Below are positions 7,628 to 13,233 of a stretch of 18,670 bases of DNA, piece after piece. Each line of letters starts with the position of its first letter. Position 1 is the stretch's first letter. This stretch comes from Oscillospiraceae bacterium (GTDB lineage Bacteria; Bacillota; Clostridia; Oscillospirales; Oscillospiraceae). The stretch lies in NCBI GenBank assembly GCA_028708585.1, contig JAQVYO010000014.1:1-18670 (forward strand), in the 5' to 3' direction. The notes beneath the pieces were generated by a model, which searched no databases, was not told the origin of the DNA, and saw only the letters and a list, made by a program, of their open reading frames with translations. A program made the translations under genes and the position numbers.

Positions 7628-8311
7628 TTAAACATTTTTACAATAATATCCGACGCCCCATTTTGTGAGAATATACTCCGGCTGCGCGGGATCTCGCTCC
7701 AGTTTTTCCCGCAGGCGGCGGATGTGTACGTCCACCGTACGGAAATCTCCCTGATAGTCATATCCCCAGACAATATTCAATAAATTTTCTCTGCTGTATA
7801 CCCGGCCTGGATTGCGTATCAGCAGTTCAATCAGATCAAATTCTTTTGCGGTCAGTTCTACCGGGACGCCATCTTTCCTGGCGCTGCGCTCTCCGCTGTC
7901 CAGAAGAATGTGGCCCCTGGAGATGCGGTTGGTTCGCGTTTTCTGCCCGCCTCCGCTGGATCTGCGCAGCAAAGCGCGGATACGGGCTTTCACCTCTAAA
8001 ATATTAAACGGCTTGGTGATATAATCGTCCGCACCGTATTCAAAGCCGATAATTTTGTCCGTATCTTCTCCTCGGGCGGTGAGCATGATGATGGGGACAT
8101 TGGAAAATTCCCGAATACGCATGCACGCCTCCAGCCCATCAATTTTCGGCATCATCAAATCCAAAATAATCAGATCAAAGTTTCCGTTCCTGGCAAGGTT
8201 CACCGCTTGTTCTCCGTCATAGCCGGCTTCTACCTGGTACCCCTCGTTTTCCAGGTTAAATTTGATACCCTTCACCAAAACACGTTCATCATCCACTACT
8301 AAAATTTTCAT
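7628..8311 (-). CDS. OmpR/PhoB-family response regulator
   Basis: A 227-aa cytoplasmic transcription regulator, the cognate partner of the following kinase. The receiver domain has the acidic pair Asp7/Asp8, the phospho-acceptor Asp51 in ILDLMMPKIDG, Thr78 in IIMLTARG and Lys100 in YITKPF. The winged-helix output domain carries LTAKEFDLIELL, the recognition region TVDVHIRRLREKLE and the wing end TKWGVGYYC. The family resemblance is to PhoP/WalR-type regulators; the regulon is unknown. The ATG at 8311 has AGGAG 6 nt upstream, and this site overlaps the end of the upstream comEA-like gene (9-nt gap). TGTAAC direct repeats at the M23 promoter at 13157-13193 are a possible target type, but this is speculation. 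Confidence 0.95.
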   Translation of the reverse strand: MKILVVDDERVLVKGIKFNLENEGYQVEAGYDGEQAVNLARNGNFDLIILDLMMPKIDGLEACMRIREFSNVPIIMLTARGEDTDKIIGFEYGADDYITKPFNILEVKARIRALLRRSSGGGQKTRTNRISRGHILLDSGERSARKDGVPVELTAKEFDLIELLIRNPGRVYSRENLLNIVWGYDYQGDFRTVDVHIRRLREKLERDPAQPEYILTKWGVGYYCKNV

Positions 8312-8320
8312 GAACTGCTC

Positions 8321-8824
8321 CTATTTCACTGTAATATAATCTTTGATCTTTGAAAAAACACCGTCTTTGATGCCTGATACCTTCATAATATCCCGAATCG
8401 ATTGGAATGGCCCGTGTTTGGTCCGGTATTCCACAATGGCGGAGGCTCGGGTGGGGCCAATGCCTGGAAGCGAATCCAATTGGCTCTCGGTTGCCGTGTT
8501 GATGTTTACCTCGGAAAAAGCGGAAGAAGGAGGGGGACTCCCGGCGGAAGCCGAGGCGGCGCCCGCGGAAACCTCTGCTGCCGCAGTCTGCGCTGGACTC
8601 GGGGCCGCGCTCCCGGCGGGGGAAGCGGCGTTTGGAGAAGGAGAGGAAGCGCGTGCAGTTTGAGAGCTTGCCGCGGGCCGGCCTGTTTGACGGGAAGAAA
8701 CCGTTTCTGTTTCAATTGCAAAAACGCCGCCGGTTGTTCTGTGAAAAAGAAAAAATCCAGTTGTAAAAAGGATAAAGACAGCCGTCAGGCCCAATAGGAC
8801 AAGTTCAAGACGGTTTGGCTTCAA
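8321..8824 (-). CDS. ComEA-like helix-hairpin-helix membrane protein
   Basis: Small anchored DNA-binding protein of the ComEA type. From the proposed start it is 167 aa: a transmembrane segment at about residues 7-29 (VLLGLTAVFILFTTGFFLF), a long Ala/Ser/Pro-rich linker (about 40-105), and a C-terminal tandem HhH module (VNINTATESQLDSLPGIGP ... SGIKDGVFSKIKDYITV). The usual SLBB domain of ComEA is absent. In competent bacteria ComEA binds incoming DNA outside the membrane; no comEC is seen here. Start choice: a TTG at 8824 has AAGGAG 9 nt upstream and begins KPNRLELVLLG right before the membrane segment. ATGs at 8896 and 8929 would add 24 or 35 residues but have no ribosome binding site. It is the first gene of a run with the response regulator, kinase and GerMN lipoprotein. 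Confidence 0.82.
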   Translation of the reverse strand: MKPNRLELVLLGLTAVFILFTTGFFLFHRTTGGVFAIETETVSSRQTGRPAASSQTARASSPSPNAASPAGSAAPSPAQTAAAEVSAGAASASAGSPPPSSAFSEVNINTATESQLDSLPGIGPTRASAIVEYRTKHGPFQSIRDIMKVSGIKDGVFSKIKDYITVK

Positions 8825-8923
8825 AGGTTTCAACTCCTTCTCCGTTGAGGTCCGCAGCGCGGAAGAACCGCGGTGTCCGTGGAACGATTTTTCCATTGTG
8901 AATCGACTTTGGCTTCGGAAAGG

Positions 8924-8952
8924 TTGCATGTTCTTTGGGGATTTGCTATAAT
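8924..8952 (+). promoter_or_regulatory. Strong candidate sigma-A promoter, rightward
   Basis: TTGCAT (8924-8929), a 17-nt spacer and a perfect TATAAT (8947-8952) preceded by TGC, an extended -10. The predicted start is near 8959. The next gene on this strand starts at 9235, so the transcript would carry a leader of about 275 nt or be a separate RNA. The -35 overlaps the region where a longer comEA-like N-terminus would be encoded on the other strand. Confidence 0.6.
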
Positions 8953-9072
8953 AACCGCGTTATGCCTTGATCTCTCAGGTTGGGCGAACGCTGGGAGGGC
9001 ACGGTTCTTTTCCACAATTTTTGGCAATGGCAGAACAGCCTTTGCCGTGACCGGATGGAAAACGGGGGCCGG

Positions 9073-9101
9073 TTGTCCATTGTCGAATTTTATTATATCA
9101 T
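9073..9101 (+). promoter_or_regulatory. Candidate promoter of the D,D-carboxypeptidase gene
   Basis: TTGTCC (9073-9078), a 17-nt spacer and TATCAT (9096-9101). The predicted start near 9108 gives a leader of about 125 nt. It is a weaker match than the promoter at 8924 but closer to the gene. Confidence 0.45.
9092..9100 (-). promoter_or_regulatory. Extended -10 element, leftward
   Basis: On the minus strand TGA-TATAAT forms a perfect extended -10 with no recognisable -35. It would drive leftward transcription toward the comEA-like operon from about 9085, with a leader of about 260 nt. It overlaps the rightward -10 at 9096-9101. Confidence 0.4.
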
Positions 9102-9234
9102 GATTATGACGGCCGTGCGCTGCTCGGGACGGCGCGGCCGGCCTGAAATTTCTAGGTGCATGCCTGCGGAGCGGGCATATGGGCATAATAGCCGCGCCGC
9201 GGCTATTTATATCACGGGATGATGGGAGAATCAT

Positions 9235-10590
9235 ATGAAAAGAACGAAGCGGCTCATAGCAACTTTACTTATTTTGGTGCTTTGCATTTTAACGCTGCCG
9301 GTCACCGCCCTTTGCGTTCCCGCAATGAATGTAGAGGCTGAGGCGGCCCTCTTGGCCGATTACGATAACAATGAAATCTTATATGAAAAAAATGCCTACG
9401 AAAAAATGTACCCTGCCAGCACAACGAAAATAATGACCGCCCTGTTAACGCTGGAAGCGGTGGACAGCGGCAAATTGAAGCTGGATCAGGTGGTTTCCGG
9501 TTCATCCAATATCATCAGCGATCTGCGCGACGATGGAAGCACTCAGAATATTAAGCTCGGCGAGCAAATGACGGTGGAGAACCTGCTCTATTGCGCGCTG
9601 CTTGCTTCCGCCAATGAGGCGTGCAATATTTTGGCCGAAGCGGTTTCCGGCTCTTTGGATGGGTTTCATGCGCTGATGAATCAGCGCGCGCGGCAGCTGG
9701 GCTGCACGGGGACTCATTTCGCAAACGCCCACGGCCTTCCCAATGACGCTCATTACACCACCGCGCATGACCTCTATTTAATCGCCCGGGCAGCCATGGG
9801 ACATGCCGAATTCGTAAAAATCTGCGATACTGCGGAATATACGGTGCCCGCCACCAACCTGTCGCCAGCCCGCCGTCTCTATACGACGAATTATCTTTTG
9901 TCGTCCCAAATCATCCCGGGATATACTTATAAATATGCCACTGGAATCAAAACAGGGTCCACCGATGAAGCGGGGCATTGTCTGGTGGCTTCCGCGGTCA
10001 AGAACGGACGGACGCTGGTCAGCGTTGTAATGGGTGCGGAAAATGTGCAGAAAAACGGGAAGCTAGAACGTAAATCGTTCTCTGAGTCTCAGCGCCTTCT
10101 CGAATGGGGATTCAATAATTTTACAAGGTGCGTGGTGCTGGATGCCAACTCTCCCGCCTGCGAAATGCCCGTTACTCTCTCAAGAGAAGCGGATTATGTG
10201 GTTCTGCATCCGGAAGGAGAGCTGAAAGCCACGCTGCCCTATGATCTGGACACAAGTAAATTTGAGAAAAAGATAACACTGAACGCAAAGAGCGTGGAAG
10301 CTCCGGTCAAAAAGGGGCAGGTATTGGGTTATGTGGCGGTAACCTGTGAAGGCAAAGAATACGGAAGGATGAATTTGGTGGCGCTCAGCGACGTTTCCAG
10401 GTCCAATATTATGTACAGCCTGGACCGCCTCTCCAAGTTTTTCAAAAGCCCCATCACAAAACTTGCGCTTTTGGTACTTGTGATCTTCATTTTATTCCTA
10501 ATTGCCCGCAGGGTGTTTGGATTCGGCCCCAGAAGGCAAAATAAATCCCATTGGAAACACAAAGCGTACCGTGGACGCAAAAGGCGCTGA
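9235..10590 (+). CDS. D-alanyl-D-alanine carboxypeptidase (DacF/PBP5-like)
   Basis: A 451-aa exported, membrane-anchored serine peptidase (S11 family) that trims the terminal D-Ala from peptidoglycan stem peptides. It has a signal sequence (KRLIATLLILVLCILTLPVTALC), the catalytic SxxK motif S62-T-T-K65 in YPASTTKIM, SxN at Ser125-Ala-Asn127, and K239-T-G241 in GIKTGSTDEAGHC. A PBP5-type C-terminal beta domain follows (about 305-385). Instead of the amphipathic helix of E. coli PBP5 there is a true transmembrane helix (about 408-426) and a short, very basic cytoplasmic tail. In spore-formers several paralogues exist (DacA, DacB, DacF), and sequence alone does not decide which this is. The ATG at 9235 has GGGAG 6 nt upstream. 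The gene is monocistronic, with a terminator directly behind it. Confidence 0.94.
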   Translation: MKRTKRLIATLLILVLCILTLPVTALCVPAMNVEAEAALLADYDNNEILYEKNAYEKMYPASTTKIMTALLTLEAVDSGKLKLDQVVSGSSNIISDLRDDGSTQNIKLGEQMTVENLLYCALLASANEACNILAEAVSGSLDGFHALMNQRARQLGCTGTHFANAHGLPNDAHYTTAHDLYLIARAAMGHAEFVKICDTAEYTVPATNLSPARRLYTTNYLLSSQIIPGYTYKYATGIKTGSTDEAGHCLVASAVKNGRTLVSVVMGAENVQKNGKLERKSFSESQRLLEWGFNNFTRCVVLDANSPACEMPVTLSREADYVVLHPEGELKATLPYDLDTSKFEKKITLNAKSVEAPVKKGQVLGYVAVTCEGKEYGRMNLVALSDVSRSNIMYSLDRLSKFFKSPITKLALLVLVIFILFLIARRVFGFGPRRQNKSHWKHKAYRGRKRR

Positions 10591-10657
10591 TCCGCCTCGG
10601 CTTGTCCAACAAAAGCCCTGATTTTGCAAAAAAGCCGCCAGCCTTTCTCGACGGTCT

Positions 10658-10689
10658 GAGGCTGCCAAATATTTGGCAGCCTCTTTTTT
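10658..10689 (+). terminator. Rho-independent terminator of the D,D-carboxypeptidase gene
   Basis: A perfect 26-nt palindrome (10658-10670 with 10671-10683; GAGGCTGCC arm with an AAATATTT centre) is followed directly by six Ts at 10684-10689. The T-run overlaps the stop codon of the convergent uracil-DNA glycosylase gene. Confidence 0.9.
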
Positions 10690-11266
10690 ACGTTGGGGAT
10701 TCATATGTTTCCGGACAGACTTCCCGGATCATAGCTTCCAGCTGTTTGAGATCCGTAAATGTTTCCGGGCGGCGGCGAGGGTCCCGAAGCAAAGCGGCGG
10801 GATGATACAGGGCGGTAAGGCGGCACCCCTGCCGCTCATACCAAAGACCGTGCTCCTGGGTGATTTTAAAGGATTCGTTGATAATCTTTTGTGCCGCAAT
10901 CCGGCCCAGGCAAACGACGATTTTTGGTTTCAGCAAGGCGGTCTGGATCCGGAGCCAATGAATGCAGACATCCTGTTCCGTGCGCTGGGGGTCCCGGTTT
11001 CCGGGCGGGCGGCATTTTACAATGTTGGCGATATAGATCCGTTCGCGATCCAAATGAATCAAGGAGAGCATGTCGTCCAGCAGCTTTCCCGCCCGGCCCA
11101 CAAAAGGCTTCCCTTGCAGATCCTCCTGTTCACCGGGTCCTTCGCCGATGAATAAAACCTGCGCGTTATGGCTTCCGGCGCCAAAGACCACGTTGGTTCT
11201 GGTTTCACAAAGGCCGCATTCCCGGCAGCTTTTGCATTGGGTTTCCAGTTCGGACCAATTTAGCAT
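10688..11266 (-). CDS. Uracil-DNA glycosylase, family 4 (iron-sulfur type)
   Basis: A 192-aa DNA repair enzyme that removes uracil from DNA to start base-excision repair. Seen: the family 4 motif GEGPGEQED, the downstream FVGRAGKLLDDML, and the second active-site motif HPAALL with His155. Four cysteines fit the [4Fe-4S] pattern of this family: Cys14-x2-Cys17 near the N-terminus, and Cys85 in IVKCRPPGNRDP with Cys101, separated by 15 residues. Length and order match Thermotoga-type UDGa. The ATG at 11266 has AAGGAG 7 nt upstream and follows a TATAAT at 11301-11306. It stands alone on the minus strand, convergent with the D,D-carboxypeptidase gene. Confidence 0.95.
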   Translation of the reverse strand: MLNWSELETQCKSCRECGLCETRTNVVFGAGSHNAQVLFIGEGPGEQEDLQGKPFVGRAGKLLDDMLSLIHLDRERIYIANIVKCRPPGNRDPQRTEQDVCIHWLRIQTALLKPKIVVCLGRIAAQKIINESFKITQEHGLWYERQGCRLTALYHPAALLRDPRRRPETFTDLKQLEAMIREVCPETYESPT

Positions 11267-11300
11267 GAAAGCGCTCCTTTTTGAAAATTTATAACTTTAC

Positions 11301-11306
11301 ATTATA
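11301..11306 (-). promoter_or_regulatory. -10 element upstream of the uracil-DNA glycosylase gene
   Basis: A perfect TATAAT is preceded directly by TG on the minus strand and lies about 35 nt before the ATG. No clear -35 hexamer is found 16-18 nt upstream, so the promoter call rests on the -10 and its position. Confidence 0.5.
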
Positions 11307-11356
11307 CAGTATGACATAAAACGCCGGAAAAAGGAAGAGGGAGAAGGGAGAGCTAT

Positions 11357-11404
11357 TCAAAGAAAAAGCGCCTTTTACGGCTGCTGGCCGAAAAAAGGCG
11401 CTTT
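11357..11404 (-). terminator. Terminator of the spoVAD-spoVAE transcript
   Basis: A 12-bp perfect outer stem (11365-11376 with 11393-11404, AAAGCGCCTTTT/AAAAGGCGCTTT) is topped by an inner CGGC/GCCG stem. Read leftward it is followed by TTCTTTG, and it lies about 37 nt after the spoVAE stop. The flanking A and T tracts could also let it act on the other strand. Confidence 0.8.
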
Positions 11405-11441
11405 AAAAAAAATTTTCTCACAGGCAAATAAACCAACTACA

Positions 11442-11798
11442 TTAACTTTTGTCGCCAGGTTTAAAAATCAAAGCAACTAGGAAGCCAAAGAAAATAGAGG
11501 CGCCAATCCCTCCGGCGGTAGCGATAAGGCCCCCGGTAAAAACCCCCAGCGTGCCGTTTTCGGCCACTGCTTTTGCAACACCATTGGCCAAAAGGTAACC
11601 GAAGCCGGTCAAAGGAACGGTAGCGCCGGCGCCGCCCCATTGCACAATATATTTGTATATTCCAAGCGCCCCCAATACGACGCCGGAGACCACATAGATT
11701 ACCAGAATGCGGGCGGGGGTCAGTTTCGTTTTGTCAATGAGAATCTGGCCGATAGCGCAGAGAATTCCGCCGCAGATAAAAGCGTTTAAATAATCCAT
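11442..11798 (-). CDS. spoVAE: Stage V sporulation protein AE
   Basis: A small, very hydrophobic 118-aa membrane protein of the SpoVA channel, which moves dipicolinic acid into the forespore and releases it at germination. The start MDYLNAFICGGILCAIGQ and the Gly/Ala-rich membrane segments (VVSGVVLGALGIYKYIV, GYLLANGVAKAV, GLIATAGGIGASIFFGFLVALIF) match SpoVAE/SpoVAEb. The ATG at 11798 has AGGAGG 13 nt upstream, a slightly long spacing. It follows spoVAD by 63 nt and is followed by a terminator. The next canonical gene, spoVAF, is not present, and neither is spoVAC upstream. Confidence 0.94.
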   Translation of the reverse strand: MDYLNAFICGGILCAIGQILIDKTKLTPARILVIYVVSGVVLGALGIYKYIVQWGGAGATVPLTGFGYLLANGVAKAVAENGTLGVFTGGLIATAGGIGASIFFGFLVALIFKPGDKS

Positions 11799-11861
11799 AT
11801 GCTAATTCGCGCCTCCTGTTTTTCAATCTCAAGTTAAAAGGCCTGAAGGTTTTATTCCGCA

Positions 11862-12878
11862 TTATTTTGTGGTGCTGATGGAAACTGCGTGACAGATACC
11901 GGGGATGCTTTCACCCTGCTGAGTCGAAGTGGGGGAAAGCAGCGCGCCGGTTCCCGCAAAAAGAATTTTGCTCCAGCGTCCTTCCCGCATTCCGTTCAGC
12001 AGGTAGCCGGAGAGAACCGCCGCGCTGCAACCGCATCCGGAGCCGCCGCAGTGGACGTCCTGCCGTTTTAGGTCGTAAAGCATCAGGCCGCAGTCGTTGT
12101 AATTGGATGAAAGGTCCAATCCGTCCCGGGAAAAGAGCTCCAAAACAAGCTCCTTTCCCAAAAAGCCCAGATCGCCGGTTACAATTAAGTCATATGCGGA
12201 GGGTGGGAGGCCGGTTTCGGTGAAATGGGTGGAAAGGGTATGGTAAGCCGCCGGGGCCATGGCGGCGCCCATATTGTTGGCGTCCTTGATACCCTGATCC
12301 ACAATGCGTCCCGTCGTAATATGGGTAATATATGGGCCTGGGCCATCGGATGTCATAATGACGGCACCGGAGGCGGTGGCTGTCCACTGGGCGGTGGGCG
12401 TGCGCTGTCCGCCGTATTCCAAAGGTGCGCGATACTGGCGTTCTGCACTGCAAAAATGAGAAGAGGTGACGGCTGCGGTCCAATCCGCAAACCCGCCGTC
12501 GATGGCCATTGCCGCAAGGGACAGCGATTCTGCCATGGTGGAGCAGGCTCCATAAAGGCCATAAAAAGGAATTCCCTGTTCCCGTAATGCAAACGAAGTG
12601 CTAATGCACTGATTTAAAAGGTCGCCTGCGAAAATATATTCCAGGTTGGACGCGGGGATTCCGGCCTTATCCAACGCACCGGCCAGTGCTTGCTTTTGAA
12701 GTTTGCTTTCCGCTTTCTCCCAGGTTTTTTCTCCAAATAAGGAGTCATTGCTGATAAAATCAAAACTGTTTTTCAGGGGGCCTTCCCCTTCTTTTTTGCC
12801 TACCACACTGGCATGTCCCGCGATGGAAGGCGGATTGGATAAGCGAACTGTCTGGCGTCCCATGCGTTTACTGGTCAA
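11862..12878 (-). CDS. spoVAD: Stage V sporulation protein AD
   Basis: Soluble, thiolase-fold protein of the SpoVA complex that binds dipicolinic acid (established for the B. subtilis protein). Seen: GRQTVRLSNPPSI at the start, AGDLLNQCIS, the thiolase-like FYGLYGACSTMAES, SSHFCSAERQYRAPLEYGGQ, ILFAGTGALLSPTSTQQ and the end GESIPGICHAVSI. The TTG at 12878 is chosen because AAGGAG lies 9 nt upstream and it yields 338 aa, which is, from memory, the length of the B. subtilis protein; the next ATG (12863) is 24 nt from the site. A 23-residue upstream extension in the frame has no family likeness. It is the first gene of a two-gene spoVAD-spoVAE unit. No convincing forespore sigma-G promoter was found. 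Confidence 0.94.
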   Translation of the reverse strand: MTSKRMGRQTVRLSNPPSIAGHASVVGKKEGEGPLKNSFDFISNDSLFGEKTWEKAESKLQKQALAGALDKAGIPASNLEYIFAGDLLNQCISTSFALREQGIPFYGLYGACSTMAESLSLAAMAIDGGFADWTAAVTSSHFCSAERQYRAPLEYGGQRTPTAQWTATASGAVIMTSDGPGPYITHITTGRIVDQGIKDANNMGAAMAPAAYHTLSTHFTETGLPPSAYDLIVTGDLGFLGKELVLELFSRDGLDLSSNYNDCGLMLYDLKRQDVHCGGSGCGCSAAVLSGYLLNGMREGRWSKILFAGTGALLSPTSTQQGESIPGICHAVSISTTK

Positions 12879-13123
12879 AGGCGTTCTCTCCTTTCCTAAT
12901 ACCCTTCTAGTTTGGACAATTTTTTGAAATTTATGAGGATGGAGCAAAAGCGATCATAGGAAACAACAGGGGAGGCCATTGACAAAAGAGCGCTGTTTTC
13001 TTGGTTCCTGCCTAGGGAACGTTTCTCACAATTTCGCGCTTTTCAATCAATTTCAGCGGCAGTCTGTCCCAAGAAAACGAATTTCTTTTATAATTTGTCA
13101 CATGGATTTTCCATAAAAAGGGC

Positions 13124-13152
13124 TTGACGGCGCGGGAAAAAGCATGTATTAT
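13124..13152 (+). promoter_or_regulatory. Sigma-A promoter of the M23 peptidase gene
   Basis: TTGACG (13124-13129), a 17-nt spacer and TATTAT (13147-13152). The predicted start near 13159 gives a 75-nt leader, which begins within the TGTAAC repeats. Confidence 0.75.
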
Positions 13153-13156
13153 ACAT

Positions 13157-13193
13157 TGTAACTATTTGTAACGATTTTTATTTAAATTGTAAT
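13157..13193 (+). repeat. Helically phased TGTAAC/T direct repeats
   Basis: TGTAAC at 13157-13162, TGTAAC at 13167-13172 and TGTAAT at 13188-13193. The starts are 10 and 21 nt apart, close to one and two helical turns, so all three face the same side of the DNA. The hexamer matches the half-site TGT(A/T)A(A/T/C) of WalR-type regulators, but the 4-nt gap between the first two differs from the usual 5. They overlap the predicted transcription start, a place suited to repression. Confidence 0.45.
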
Positions 13194-13233
13194 TATATTG
13201 GATATTCGCCACGGAAAGGGGGTCTACAACCTG

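Larger units (their letters stand above)
8825..9234. other. Divergent intergenic region with promoters and hairpins
   Basis: This 410-nt gap separates the leftward comEA-like operon from the rightward D,D-carboxypeptidase gene. I see no credible protein in it. It holds candidate promoters on both strands (listed separately) and several hairpins: 8972-8997 (about 10 bp, one bulged base), 9023-9046 (8 bp with a T-T mismatch), 9164-9179 area (ATGCCTGC/GCGGGCAT) and 9187-9207 (perfect 9-bp stem AATAGCCGC/GCGGCTATT). A possible long-range pairing, TTATGCC at 8960-8966 with GGCATAA at 9182-9188, could close the whole segment. I recognise no known riboswitch or small-RNA family. Confidence 0.6.
12879..13233. 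other. Divergent intergenic region spoVAD / M23 peptidase
   Basis: This 355-nt gap has no coding potential I can support; in particular no spoVAC remnant is visible. Toward the M23 gene it has a clear sigma-A promoter (13124-13152) and repeated TGTAAC motifs. A second TATAAT at 13089-13094 lacks a -35. Toward spoVAD, a CATAAAT on the minus strand (12929-12935) is only a partial match to a sigma-G -10 element. A short stem GTTCC/GGAAC lies at 13004-13020. Confidence 0.6.

Noticed and set aside
8873..9222. Two overlapping plus-strand frames of 76-80 codons in the divergent gap
   Set aside because: No ribosome binding site, overlapping each other and the regulatory motifs, with cysteine/tryptophan-rich sequence unlike a real protein.
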